Shown: positions 51,263 through 60,080, numbered from the stretch's first letter. The stretch: 64,000 nucleotides of DNA from Propionibacteriaceae bacterium UBA7704 (GCA_002482525.1 DLGC01000015.1:62001-126000), one strand, 5' to 3'. The notes: generated from the letters alone by a model not told the origin. Translations and numbers: made by a program.

Positions 51263-52099
51263 CTAGCCCAGACCGGGCCACTGCCCGGCGAACTGTGCTC
51301 CGTAGCACTGGCCCTGGTTGCGGCCGGCGGCCATGGTCGCGCCCACGCCACGACCGAGATCAGCCTCAACAGCCATCGCGATCCGACTGGCTCGATCGGG
51401 ACGGATCAATCGCACGACGCTGTCGGCATTGCGGAGTCCTTGGGCTTGTCGACGCCCACAGCCGGTAACGTCACCGACGCACCCCACCGGTGCCAGCACG
51501 ATGACCGAGGCGGCACCACTGGCCACATCAGCATTGAGCGGCGACCGCAGCGCACCGTCGAAATACCACTGGGAGTCGACGCGCACCGCCGGGTGGATTC
51601 CCGCCACCGCCCAACTCGCAGCGACTGCGGTGGCCACGTCCAGAGGTTCGCGGGCGGTGAAGTAGGCCGGACGCCCCGTCACCGCATTGGTGGCAACAAC
51701 CACCAACGATTTCGGCCAAGGCACCCCGACCAAGTCGGCGGCCAACTGCTCGATCCGAACGGCCTGCCACAGCGGCGTCCAGTCCCGAATCGCGGTGCGC
51801 CCCACTACTTGGACGGCGTGCTTGTGACTGGGTTGCAGCTGAACGACGGCCTGCCGCAGCGGCGCCGTCCACGGCGTGGGTCGCAGTGACGCCAGGGGTG
51901 CAGCCAGGCTTTCGGCGACCCGCTGCGGGTCGCGGCCACTGGTCAGCTGCGCAGCCACCAGCGCACCGCAGCCGGTGCCGATCACCCGATCCGCGTCCAG
52001 CTCCAGGCCCAGATCGGCCATCCCCGCGACCATCCCGGCCTGCCAGGCGGCGGCGGTGACGCCGCCGGCGCCGAGGACGAGTGCGGTGCGAACTGCCAT
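51263..52099 (-). CDS. Patatin-like protein without the catalytic serine
   Basis: 278 residues with the patatin fold: oxyanion-hole loop VLGAGGVTAAAWQAGM (8-23), nucleophile elbow and the catalytic Asp (WYFDGALRSPLNADVA, Asp181). The elbow should read GxSxG; here residues 41-45 are GTGCG, so the Ser is Gly43, and the genomic codon is GGC. A single-base change from AGC would explain it. An enzyme using the usual Ser-Asp dyad is therefore not expected. Cys44 next to it might not serve as nucleophile. It may be a scaffold or lipid-binding pseudo-enzyme. Transcribed alone. Confidence 0.9.
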   Translation of the reverse strand: MAVRTALVLGAGGVTAAAWQAGMVAGMADLGLELDADRVIGTGCGALVAAQLTSGRDPQRVAESLAAPLASLRPTPWTAPLRQAVVQLQPSHKHAVQVVGRTAIRDWTPLWQAVRIEQLAADLVGVPWPKSLVVVATNAVTGRPAYFTAREPLDVATAVAASWAVAGIHPAVRVDSQWYFDGALRSPLNADVASGAASVIVLAPVGCVGDVTGCGRRQAQGLRNADSVVRLIRPDRASRIAMAVEADLGRGVGATMAAGRNQGQCYGAQFAGQWPGLG

Positions 52100-52242
52100 G
52101 GCTTGATTCTGCTCTGTTGCGGAATGTCGTCAAACCGAGGGCTGGTCAAATCCGCGGCGGGTCTCCACACTGGGGTCAACGGTTTGCAGAGTTGTCGGGT
52201 TGTTCTGGTTCACGTCGCTTTCCCTACTGCGGAGGTCGAAGA

Positions 52243-52872
52243 ATGCCTCAACGTCGGATGTTCCTGATCCTCGGATTGTTCGCTCTCCTGGCCGGCTGCA
52301 GCCCAGCGTCGCCGGCCACGACGCCCGCAGCCCCGTCGGCCAGCCCGTCGACGTCGGTCTCGACGTCGACCACCCCCAGCCCGGCGAAGCCAACGCCGAC
52401 GACTCCGGTGCTGCCCGATGCCACCGGCGCGCTCGACGTGAGCAGCCATGAACTCAGTGCTTTCGCCAGCCCGAGTGGTGCCATCTGGTGCGCAGTGAGT
52501 ACCAAGGGGGCCTGGTGTCACTTCCCCGCAGACTTCAAGGGAAAGATCCCGTCGTCGAAGAAGATCTGCCCTGAGGAGATGCTCGACGTGACCGGAATCG
52601 CGGTCACCGATACCGTCAGCTATTTCTGCAGCGGCGATCCGACGGCGTTCCCTTCCACGGAGAATGTCGGCGGTGACATCGATTGGTGGCAGGGAACCGG
52701 CTATCCGAAAGTGAAGTACAACGGCTTCACTGTGGTGACGCTGCCGTACGGCAAGAAGATGGCCGCGGGGAGCTTTGTGTGCCTCAGTGCCAAGAACGGC
52801 GTCACCTGCGCCAATACCGATGCCGGAATTGGCTTCCGGATGGCCCGAGCCGGAGTGACCACACTGCCCTGA
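52243..52872 (+). CDS. Lipoprotein of unknown function
   Basis: 209 residues from the ATG with a GGAGGT RBS; the longer frame is rejected. Lipobox LAGC (Cys19) is followed by a Ser/Thr/Pro linker of about 45 residues and a globular domain with six Cys (WCAV, WCHF, ICPE, FCSG, VCLS, TCAN), probably disulfide-bonded outside the membrane. It includes AGSFVCLSAKNGVTCANTDAGIGFRMARAGV, a pattern seen in DUF6636-like secreted proteins. No function known. Confidence 0.82.
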   Translation: MPQRRMFLILGLFALLAGCSPASPATTPAAPSASPSTSVSTSTTPSPAKPTPTTPVLPDATGALDVSSHELSAFASPSGAIWCAVSTKGAWCHFPADFKGKIPSSKKICPEEMLDVTGIAVTDTVSYFCSGDPTAFPSTENVGGDIDWWQGTGYPKVKYNGFTVVTLPYGKKMAAGSFVCLSAKNGVTCANTDAGIGFRMARAGVTTLP

Positions 52873-52945
52873 ACCAGCGCCTCGGGCACTCGCTGCCGGA
52901 TTCCTCGTCCCTCGGCTGTAACTCGGATCTCGCTATCGTGTCGCC

Positions 52946-55429
52946 ATGACCGCGTCCGCGTCCGAGCACGTCACCCCGCTCTTGGACGCCTATCGCAAAC
53001 ATCCGGACCGGGCCGCTTTCGACGAATTGGTCACCCCTGACGGGGTTCGCCAGCAGGCCGCCGCACTGGCCGAGGCCGTGGAGGCGCTGGGACCCGCAGG
53101 TCTGCTGGTTGCCCGAGCCGAAGTCAGCCGCCAGGTGGCCGCCGACGGCATCAGCGCCGCCGACAGCGCGGCACGCCGACTTCCCTGGCTGGTCGATCCG
53201 CTACCGGTGCCGCTTCCCGGGGCGGAATGGTCGGCCCTGGAGGTTGCCCTCGACCAGCGGGCTCGTCTGCTCGACCTGGTGCTGGTCGATCTGTACTCCG
53301 AGCGTCGGCTGCTGCGGCGCGGCATCATCCCGCCCGGAGTCGTCCTCTCCCACCCGGATTTCGCCCGCGTCGCCACCGGCTGTTTTGGTGGTCGCGGGAG
53401 GCAACTGCGCCTGACCGCCACCGACCTGGGTCGCGGCCCTGACGGTAGCTGGCTGGCTATCTCCGATCGCACCCAGGCCCCGGCCGGAGCGGCCTACGCA
53501 ATGGCGACTCGACGCATCGTCGCCAAAGCCTTGGCCGGCTTGCACCGCGATAGCGACCTGGCCCGGTTACGCAACTACTTCCTCACCGTGACCGGCTCGC
53601 TGCTGGCCGCCGCGCCTTCCGACACCGAGACTCCCCGAGTCGTCATCCACTCCCCGGGCGCGGACAGCCCCTACTCCTTTGATCAGGGCTTCCTGGCCAC
53701 CTTGTTGGGCTTTCCGTTGGCCGAGGCAGATGATCTGGTGCTCAGCGGTGGTCGGGTGTGGCTGCGTGCCGGAGACGAACTCGAGCCCATCGACGTGATT
53801 CTGCGCCGAGTCGATGACGCCCTGGCTGATCCGCTGGAGTACCGCAGCGATTCCGAGGTCGGCCTTCCCGGTCTGGTCGAGGCCACCAGACGCGGCACCG
53901 TCACCGTCGCGAATCCCGTGGGATCGGCGATCCTCGACAACCCGGCGTTGGCGCCCCATCTGGCCGCCGTCTGCCGTGAGGTTCTCGGTGAGGAGCTGCA
54001 CCTTGCGGCCCCGCAGACCTGGTGGGCCGGCGATCCCACGCAAGCGCAGCACCTACTGACACACCTGCAACGCCTGGTGATCAAGCCGGTGGCACGGGGT
54101 CGGGAGCCGGTTCGCTACGGCTGGCTGCTCAGCAGTGCTGAGCGCGATCAACTCGCCGCCCGAATCGGGTCCGAGCCCTGGGCGTGGTGCGGCCAAGAGC
54201 CGTTGGAACTGTCCACCGCCCCAGTCGTGACCAGTGCGGGTCTGGAGCCGCGGCGTTTCGTCCTACGAACCTTCGGAGTCGCCACCGACGACGGCTACCA
54301 GTTCCTCCCCGGCGGCCTGGGTCGGGTGGCGGGCAGCACCGCCGAATTCACAGTCTCCAGTGGCGCCGGGGCGCTGGCCAAGGACGTCTGGATTCCGGCT
54401 ACGGCGCCGCGCAGTGCTTCGGTGATCGCCCGCCCACGGCTGTCGGTGGCCCGGCCCAGTGTCGTGACTCCTCGCGTGGCGGGCACCCTGATGACTATCG
54501 GACGCCTCGCCGAGCGGGCTGAGAGCACGGCCCGATTGATCAAGGTGGCCGACGACCTGACCGAGGATTTCGGTTCACATGCCGGTTCAGCCGGAGCTGA
54601 GGCCGTCCACGCATTGCTGCGTGCGGTCACCGGCATCACCGGGGCGGTGCCACGACCCGAAGAGACAAACCTGGCCTACCTGGCTCGGGTCACCGGCGAT
54701 GCAAACGAGCCCGGTGGTGTTCATCATTCAGTGCGACGGTTGATCGCCGAGGCTCGCGAGGTGCGCGACATTCTCAGCGTCGACTCCTGGTCGGTATTCA
54801 ATCGACTGGAGCGCACCCTGAGCACTGATCCGCTGCGCGGAGCCGGTCTTCAGCAGCAGTTGGCCGACGTATTGGAGTCACTGCTGGCCTTCTCCGGAAT
54901 CATGGCTCAGTCGATGGTGCGCGATTCGTCCTGGGGATTCCTGGAGGCCGGCGGACGGTTGGAGCGCGCCGCCCACACCGTCAAACTGTTGCGGTTCGCG
55001 CTGCTCTCCCAGGCCGAAGACCGGCTGCGGCCATCAGCGGAACTGGCCGCGGAGGCCGTGCTCCGTGCGGGGGAGAGCATCATCACTCACCGGCGGCGGG
55101 CGGCTTCAGGAACCGGTCCGGCCACGGTCACCGAGTCGGTACGCCAACTACTGATCCACGATCATGCCAATCCTCGCTCGGTGGCCAACCAGGTCGTGTC
55201 ATTGTCCGAGGCGCTGCGATTGATCGGAGACGACCGACTGGCCGATCAGGCGGCGGCGGTTGCCGCCGAGGTGGATGCTTTCGCAGCGACCGGCATCGAC
55301 GACGGCGCGGAGCAGCTGGCCGTGTTGAGCCAGGCCTTGGCCGGGTTGGCCGAGCGCATCGCGGTACGGCACTTCTCCCGTCAGACCACCCGGCGCGGTG
55401 TCGAGGCGACCGGTCTGGAGGCACGCTGA
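52946..55429 (+). CDS. Circularly permuted ATP-grasp / alpha-E fusion protein
   Basis: 827 residues. Residues about 1-480 match the DUF404-DUF407 circularly permuted ATP-grasp ligases: MATRRIVAKAL, SYFRDSPRVVIHSPGADSPYSFDQGFLATLLGFPLAEADDLVLSGGRVWLR, RRVDDALADPLEYR, GLPGLVEATRRGTVTVANPVGSAILDNPAL, QRLVIKPVARGREP and GGLGRVA. Residues about 510-827 are the alpha-E (DUF403) domain: TLMTIGRLAERAESTARLIKVADD, SVDSWSVFNRLERTL, DSSWGFLEAGGRLERAAHTVKLL. In most bacteria these are two separate proteins, so this is a natural fusion. The overlapping transglutaminase gene follows. The pair is predicted to make or attach a small peptide, but no product is known. Start is leaderless (TATCGT then 6 bases). 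Confidence 0.9.
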   Translation: MTASASEHVTPLLDAYRKHPDRAAFDELVTPDGVRQQAAALAEAVEALGPAGLLVARAEVSRQVAADGISAADSAARRLPWLVDPLPVPLPGAEWSALEVALDQRARLLDLVLVDLYSERRLLRRGIIPPGVVLSHPDFARVATGCFGGRGRQLRLTATDLGRGPDGSWLAISDRTQAPAGAAYAMATRRIVAKALAGLHRDSDLARLRNYFLTVTGSLLAAAPSDTETPRVVIHSPGADSPYSFDQGFLATLLGFPLAEADDLVLSGGRVWLRAGDELEPIDVILRRVDDALADPLEYRSDSEVGLPGLVEATRRGTVTVANPVGSAILDNPALAPHLAAVCREVLGEELHLAAPQTWWAGDPTQAQHLLTHLQRLVIKPVARGREPVRYGWLLSSAERDQLAARIGSEPWAWCGQEPLELSTAPVVTSAGLEPRRFVLRTFGVATDDGYQFLPGGLGRVAGSTAEFTVSSGAGALAKDVWIPATAPRSASVIARPRLSVARPSVVTPRVAGTLMTIGRLAERAESTARLIKVADDLTEDFGSHAGSAGAEAVHALLRAVTGITGAVPRPEETNLAYLARVTGDANEPGGVHHSVRRLIAEAREVRDILSVDSWSVFNRLERTLSTDPLRGAGLQQQLADVLESLLAFSGIMAQSMVRDSSWGFLEAGGRLERAAHTVKLLRFALLSQAEDRLRPSAELAAEAVLRAGESIITHRRRAASGTGPATVTESVRQLLIHDHANPRSVANQVVSLSEALRLIGDDRLADQAAAVAAEVDAFAATGIDDGAEQLAVLSQALAGLAERIAVRHFSRQTTRRGVEATGLEAR

Positions 55430-56319
55430 TGAGCCCCGCACGCCGATATCGGATCCACCACGTCACCCGCTACAGCTACGACCAGCAGATGGAGGCGTGC
55501 TACAACCGCGCCGTGCTACGTCCGAGGGCGACGGCTCACCAGCAGGTGGTTTCCGCCACAGTCACGCTCAGCCCTGAGCCGGAGTTAGTCAGTGAGCATC
55601 TCGACTACTTCGGAAACCACTCCCTCTACCTGGAGACCCGCACCGCAGCCACCGAGCTTGAGGTCGTGGCAGAGCATGTGGTGGTGGTCGACCGACCACG
55701 GCCGGTCGCCGCCGACCTGAACTCCTGGACGGTGGCGCAGGCCGTCGCGTGGGCCCGCGAGCAGGCGGATCCCCTGGAGTTGGTCGATTTCGGCCTGCCT
55801 TCGCCGCTGGTGGAGATCACGGGGGAGGTTCGGCGGTTCGCGGGGACGGCCTTCGGTCCCGAGACCGCCTTAGGGGATGCCCTGACCGGGTTGCTCGCCA
55901 CCATCGGCGCCGAATTGCGCTACGCCCAAGGCAGCACTTCGGTGAAGACGACCTTGTCGCAGTTGTTGGAGCTACGCCAAGGCGTATGCCAGGACTTCGC
56001 TCACCTGGCTGCGGGTTGCCTGCGCAGCGCCGGGCTACCGACCCGCTACGTGAGCGGCTATCTGGAGACCATCCCCGCGCCCGGCGCGGTCAAGTTGCGC
56101 GGGGCTGATGCCACGCATGCGTGGGTTTCGGTGCTCACACCGCAGGGGTGGGTGGACCTGGACCCCACCAACGATCAGTTCGTCGGGTCGGCTCACATCG
56201 TCACCGCCTGGGGCCGCGACTTCTCCGATGTGTCACCGCTGCGCGGTGTGGTGCTCACCGAAGCCGCCGAATCGGCCTTGCATGTGGCTGTCGATGTCGA
56301 GTCCGAGGTGACTGACTAG
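55429..56319 (+). CDS. Transglutaminase-family cysteine protease-like protein
   Basis: 296 residues; ATG overlaps the previous TGA by one base, so the two are translated together. N-terminal beta-rich DUF (YRIHHVTRYSYDQQMEACYNRAVLRPRATAHQ) and a transglutaminase core (catalytic Cys in ELRQGVCQDFAHLAAGCLRSAGLPTRYVSGYLE, His in DATHAWVSVLTPQGWVDLDPTND with its Asp). Genes of this type nearly always accompany the circularly permuted ATP-grasp and alpha-E genes and are thought to remove or transfer a peptide formed by them. Ends 4 bases inside the convergent GNAT gene. Confidence 0.92.
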   Translation: MSPARRYRIHHVTRYSYDQQMEACYNRAVLRPRATAHQQVVSATVTLSPEPELVSEHLDYFGNHSLYLETRTAATELEVVAEHVVVVDRPRPVAADLNSWTVAQAVAWAREQADPLELVDFGLPSPLVEITGEVRRFAGTAFGPETALGDALTGLLATIGAELRYAQGSTSVKTTLSQLLELRQGVCQDFAHLAAGCLRSAGLPTRYVSGYLETIPAPGAVKLRGADATHAWVSVLTPQGWVDLDPTNDQFVGSAHIVTAWGRDFSDVSPLRGVVLTEAAESALHVAVDVESEVTD

Positions 56320-56597
56320 TCGGCCAACAACTCCGCATAGTCGGGATGCTTGGCAAACCAGGCGACCACAAAGCTGCAGGTGGGGCGCACCTTCCATTCC
56401 CCGGCGGTGCGAACATCAGCCATGGCGAAGCTGACCAGGGCGCCGGCGATTCCTCGACCCCCGAACTGCGGTGGCACGCCGGTGTGGTTGAAGTCGGCTA
56501 CGGCACCGTCTAGTTCGTAGTCGGTTTCGCCGGCCAGTTCGCCATCGATCCATGCCTCGTAGCGGCCCAGTTCACGGTTGTGCACGAAGTCCATCAT
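56316..56597 (-). CDS. Small GNAT N-acetyltransferase-like protein (YidJ type)
   Basis: 93 residues, or 92 from the second Met. It has the short GNAT form: FVHNRELGRYEAWIDGELAGETDYEL, VADFNHTGVPPQFGGRGIAGALVSFAMADVRTAG (acetyl-CoA loop in FGGRGIAGAL), KVRPTCSFVVAWFAKHPDYAELL. The VRPTCSFV...KHPxY ending is characteristic of these 90-residue enzymes, whose acceptor is unknown. Its stop codon overlaps the end of the convergent transglutaminase gene. Confidence 0.9.
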   Translation of the reverse strand: MMDFVHNRELGRYEAWIDGELAGETDYELDGAVADFNHTGVPPQFGGRGIAGALVSFAMADVRTAGEWKVRPTCSFVVAWFAKHPDYAELLAD

Positions 56598-56688
56598 CAG
56601 GTCCTTCCCTCAGCAGGCAGGTTACCGGGCCGGCGGCGTTCGGCAACGATTCCGGTAGCTACTCTGGTCTGCGGAAAGGACCGAACCC

Positions 56689-57513
56689 GTGGTGAGATCG
56701 AGACTGCTGGCGGTGGCCGTCGGCCTCGCTTGCCTGACCGGGTGTGCGTCACAACCGCCATCAGGGGCGGTGTCGCCGCCGTCGCCGCCAACGGCGACGG
56801 CCAGTCCCACCCCGGTTCCGGTCAGCACCTCGGCCACCGCGGCAGCGCCGGTCCTGAGTGGCCGGGTGATCGTGATCGATGCCGGACATACCGGTGGCTG
56901 GACCTCATCATGGGGCTATCAGCAGGTACCGAACGGCACCGGTGGCACCAAGCCGTGCAACTCATCGGGAACGGCCACCCGATCCGGCTACGCCGAACAC
57001 GCCTACAACTTCGACCAGGCTGCGGCGCTGGCGAAAGTGCTGCGGGCCCGTGGCGCAGTGGTGCTCCTGAATCGCACCAATGACACCACCGCAACCGATG
57101 ATCTGTGTGTGAATCATCGCGCCGACAAGGCTAATCAGCGCCGCGCTGATCTCTTGATCTCACTGCACGCCGACGGCAACACCAGCACCGGGCATCGGGG
57201 TTTCCACATCATCATTTCCACAGCGATGCAGGGCGGGTCGAGGGTCATGGCGGAATCCAAGACCCTGGCGCGCGATCTTCGTCACAGTCTGGAATCCGAG
57301 ATCGGGCTGCCGCGCTCGAATTACATCGGTGGCGGCACTGCCTTCAGCCCTCGCTCCGATATCGCCACCGTGAACTTCGCCCAACGCCCGGCAGTCATGC
57401 TGGAGATGGGCAACATGATGAACGCCGACGACGCGGCTTTGTTCAGCTCCCGGCGCTGGCGGGAGCAGGCAGCAGTGGCACTGGCCGACGGGATTCAGGC
57501 ATTCCTGACCTGA
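56689..57513 (+). CDS. N-acetylmuramoyl-L-alanine amidase (Amidase_3), lipoprotein
   Basis: 274 residues beginning at one of two adjacent GTG codons after GGAAAGGA. Lipobox LTGC (Cys19) and a Pro/Thr/Ser linker are followed by Amidase_3: IVIDAGHTGGW (Zn His), EHAYNFDQAAALAKVLRARGA (Zn Glu), LISLHADGNT (Zn His) and the catalytic Glu in AVMLEMGNMMNADDAALF. It should cleave the bond between muramic acid and the stem peptide outside the membrane. The insertion WGYQQVPNGTGGTKPCNSSGTATRSGYAEHAYN is typical of the actinobacterial Rv3717-like branch. Confidence 0.95.
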   Translation: MVRSRLLAVAVGLACLTGCASQPPSGAVSPPSPPTATASPTPVPVSTSATAAAPVLSGRVIVIDAGHTGGWTSSWGYQQVPNGTGGTKPCNSSGTATRSGYAEHAYNFDQAAALAKVLRARGAVVLLNRTNDTTATDDLCVNHRADKANQRRADLLISLHADGNTSTGHRGFHIIISTAMQGGSRVMAESKTLARDLRHSLESEIGLPRSNYIGGGTAFSPRSDIATVNFAQRPAVMLEMGNMMNADDAALFSSRRWREQAAVALADGIQAFLT

Positions 57514-57534
57514 GTCACCACCGGAGCAGTCAGG

Positions 57535-59244
57535 TCAGTCACTCAACCCGTCGATGGCCATGAACTTGGTGCCGCCGGTCAGCGAGCCCATCGCGGCGGC
57601 GAAGACGTCCTCGAGTTCCGAGCCATTGGCCGCACAGTAGTAGTTGTCGCCGTCGCTGTTCTCCGATGAGCAGTTCGTACTCGCGGTGGCGGCGACTCCA
57701 TTCACCGGCGAAGCCACACTGGCCAGCACCGAGTTGGTTCGCGTTCCGTAGCTGCCGCAAGTGGCACTGCCGCTGGCGGCGGCGCCGTAGCCGATTGTGA
57801 TGATCGTGACGTCTTGTCCCTTGATCTGGTCGGCGACCCTCTGGAAGTTCCGACAGGCGCGTTCGCCGTCCTGGCTGCCGATGTCATCGGAGTCGTCCAG
57901 CGACAGCTGCGGGTCGGAGTCACTGCTCACGTTGGTGAAGACCTCGGCCGGCGCCCCGTCGGTCTCAAAGATGATCACATTCCTCGCCGGTCCGTAGAGA
58001 TTGATGCGATCAGTGGCCGCGTCCAGCGCGGCGACATTGTTGGGGTTTCGCAGGTCCTTACCCAGCAGATAGCGCCCGGCTCCCTTCAACGCAGCAGCGA
58101 GGTGGGTGTTGCCGTAGTAGCCGTCGGCCTGGGTGTACTGGGTGTAGTTGTAGCCGGTGCTGATGATGTTGGAGTAGTCGAGGTTGTGGACACTCTGGTA
58201 GAGGCTCGTCGCCGTGTTGAGCGTCTTGGTGCCGTCACTGGCCACATTGAGGTAGTTGTCAGAGAACTCCACGGGCACCCAGATGCCGTTGAACTCGTCC
58301 AGACGGGTCGAGACGGTCTGGGTAACCGGCTCGGTGACCCACTCACACTTGTACTTCCATCCCACCCAACTGCATTGACGATGTGTCTCATCGGTCGTGG
58401 TGGTCGTCGTCGTGTAGTTGAAGAGGGTGTCGTCCTTGGTTGGCGGCGTGGCCCGATCCCCGGTGGTCACGCGCGGAAGACTCTTGTGAATCGCGCCGAA
58501 AGCCACATACTGCTGCTTCGGGTTCATCAGCTTCAGCATGGATTCCAGGCCGCTCTTCAGGGCGTCCAAGTCCTTGTCGCCGTCGCCGTAGCGGGCAGCC
58601 GAGCTGTTGAACATGGACGGAGTGCGGTCCGCCATCACCACAATATTCATCGGGTTGGGGGGCGCTTCACCGCCACAACTTCCCAGGCAGGACAGTGTGG
58701 TCTGGGCGCCGGTGGTCCCAGACGGGATGTTGATCGCCGGCCCGAACATGAACTCCACCTGCTTGTCATAGGTGATGGTCATGGTGTTGCAGGTATCGCT
58801 GGCTTCGTCGCCACAGGGCACGGCGCAGGAGGTCTTACTACATTTGACTTTCGATGCGTCGTAGGTGCCGGGGTCGCAGGTAGCCGGAATCTGATCGGGG
58901 TCCGGCTTGCCGCCGGCGATGCTGCTGTCAGCATTGGCGACCACGCAGTAGAAGGCGATATTGCCCGGGTAGCTGAGCGGCGTGGCGTCGGGAAAGTTCT
59001 TGGCGAAGTAGGCCTTTGCCAAGTTTGTGGCCTCCGAGACATCCGGCAGGGCAGAGGCACCCGCCTGGGCGGCGGCATCGATCGCGGCGCGCACCTGCTG
59101 GCGCTCGTAGAGAAGTTTGGAGATGTCGTAGCCCATGGCACCGGCACCCATCAACATCAACATCGCGAACGCGACTATGACCGCGGTAGCACCGCGCTCG
59201 GTCCGCGCGAGGACCTTCTTCAGCCTGCCCCCCCGCTTACTCAT
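57535..59244 (-). CDS. tadG: TadG-like pilus protein with von Willebrand factor A-type region
   Basis: 569 residues. A short basic leader and one membrane helix start the protein (RTERGATAVIVAFAMLMLMGAGAMGYDISK, residues about 16-45), as in TadG-type pseudopilin-like proteins, followed by YERQQVRAAIDAAAQAGASALP. The vWA-like region from about 200 has a metal site DRTPSM in MNIVVMADRTPSMF and FETDGAPAEVF. It is broken by an insertion with many Thr and a CSWVGWKYKCEW loop. Sixteen or so Cys suggest disulfides outside the cell. Overlaps tadE by 4 bases and is transcribed with it, divergent from flp. Confidence 0.88.
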   Translation of the reverse strand: MSKRGGRLKKVLARTERGATAVIVAFAMLMLMGAGAMGYDISKLLYERQQVRAAIDAAAQAGASALPDVSEATNLAKAYFAKNFPDATPLSYPGNIAFYCVVANADSSIAGGKPDPDQIPATCDPGTYDASKVKCSKTSCAVPCGDEASDTCNTMTITYDKQVEFMFGPAINIPSGTTGAQTTLSCLGSCGGEAPPNPMNIVVMADRTPSMFNSSAARYGDGDKDLDALKSGLESMLKLMNPKQQYVAFGAIHKSLPRVTTGDRATPPTKDDTLFNYTTTTTTTDETHRQCSWVGWKYKCEWVTEPVTQTVSTRLDEFNGIWVPVEFSDNYLNVASDGTKTLNTATSLYQSVHNLDYSNIISTGYNYTQYTQADGYYGNTHLAAALKGAGRYLLGKDLRNPNNVAALDAATDRINLYGPARNVIIFETDGAPAEVFTNVSSDSDPQLSLDDSDDIGSQDGERACRNFQRVADQIKGQDVTIITIGYGAAASGSATCGSYGTRTNSVLASVASPVNGVAATASTNCSSENSDGDNYYCAANGSELEDVFAAAMGSLTGGTKFMAIDGLSD

Positions 59245-59705
59245 GATGTGGTCTCAATCCTCATGTACGCCGACTTCGTGATGGTGGTCGTACCCGGCAG
59301 GCCTAAGACCGCCGGCGAGATCCAGTGGTAGACGTAGGTGACGGTGACGACGGCGGTGCCGCCGATCTCCCTGCTGGTGTCGAAGTCCGACGCACACGCT
59401 GCGCCACCGGCGGTTTGACAGGTCACTGCTATCGAAGGGGTCGAGCTTCCGCAGGATCCCGTGTCAGCGAAGTTGAGTAGCGACGACGAAGCCTTCAAAG
59501 CGGCCGCACACGCATCACCCGTCTTGGCTCCCAGGCTTGCGGCCCGCGCACCATCGCGCGCTGCGTTACCGGCAATCGCTTGAGCGTTTGTCGCCATGCC
59601 GAAGTCCACCATGCCTACAAGGAGCATGACGAGCACCGGAAGCACCAACGCAAACTCGACAGCGGCCGCACCGCGATCACGTCCCGGATGAATTAACTTG
59701 CGCAC
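59241..59705 (-). CDS. tadE: TadE-like pseudopilin
   Basis: 154 residues from a GTG with GAGGGGGAC upstream. Type III prepilin-like N-terminus: RDRGAAAVEFALVLPVLVMLLVGMVDFGM, with cleavage expected after Gly and the conserved Glu at +5 (AAAVE), followed by TNAQAIAGNAARDGARAASLG, the TadE signature. Four or five Cys in the periplasmic-side domain (GDACAA, GSCGS, VTCQT, ACASD). TadE/F-type minor pseudopilins help assemble Flp pili. A good promoter lies 50-79 bases upstream. Confidence 0.92.
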   Translation of the reverse strand: MRKLIHPGRDRGAAAVEFALVLPVLVMLLVGMVDFGMATNAQAIAGNAARDGARAASLGAKTGDACAAALKASSSLLNFADTGSCGSSTPSIAVTCQTAGGAACASDFDTSREIGGTAVVTVTYVYHWISPAVLGLPGTTTITKSAYMRIETTS

Positions 59706-59754
59706 GCGTCCCCCTCGAGACTTCGATTATCGATGTCGCGTAAAAAGCATTTGA

Positions 59755-59784
59755 AGTGTAGGCGGCAATCTCCGCGGGTGTCAA
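59755..59784 (-). promoter_or_regulatory. tadE promoter
   Basis: On the minus strand, TTGACA (59784-59779) and TACACT (59760-59755) are separated by 18 bases; the predicted start of transcription at about 59748 leaves a 43-base leader before the tadE GTG. Confidence 0.65.
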
Positions 59785-59948
59785 CGCAGATCCACCCGCC
59801 GAAATTGTCTTTGTATTTGCTTTGAGAGCGCCCCTACCTACCTTCGCTCTCACCGCCACACTAGGCCTAAGACCCCTAGTCAACCCCGAGTGCGAGCGGA
59901 TATCCGCTCTGAGAGCGCAGGCCATGAATTGCACCTCGTCGCACATTT

Positions 59949-59966
59949 GTCACCCTTATGGGCGAC
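59949..59966. promoter_or_regulatory. Inverted repeat motif copy 1
   Basis: GTCACCCTTATGGGCGAC: half-sites GTCACC and GGCGAC with a 6-base spacer. Confidence 0.5.
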
Positions 59967-60037
59967 ATTCTGAATGTCGCTAATGCGCACCGACCGCAGG
60001 CCGTCGAGCCGGCCATCGAAGCCCACCCTTGCGATTT

Positions 60038-60054
60038 GTCACCCATGCGAGGAC
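60038..60054. promoter_or_regulatory. Inverted repeat motif copy 2
   Basis: GTCACCCATGCGAGGAC: half-sites GTCACC and GAGGAC, 5-base spacer; the weakest right half-site. Confidence 0.4.
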
Positions 60055-60062
60055 TTACATTA

Positions 60063-60080
60063 GTCCCCCTTTTGGATGAC
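60063..60080. promoter_or_regulatory. Inverted repeat motif copy 3
   Basis: GTCCCCCTTTTGGATGAC: half-sites GTCCCC and GATGAC, 6-base spacer. Confidence 0.45.

Noticed and set aside
57814..59331. 505-codon open frame opposite tadG/tadE
   Set aside because: It is antisense to a protein with recognised TadG features and has no domain of its own.
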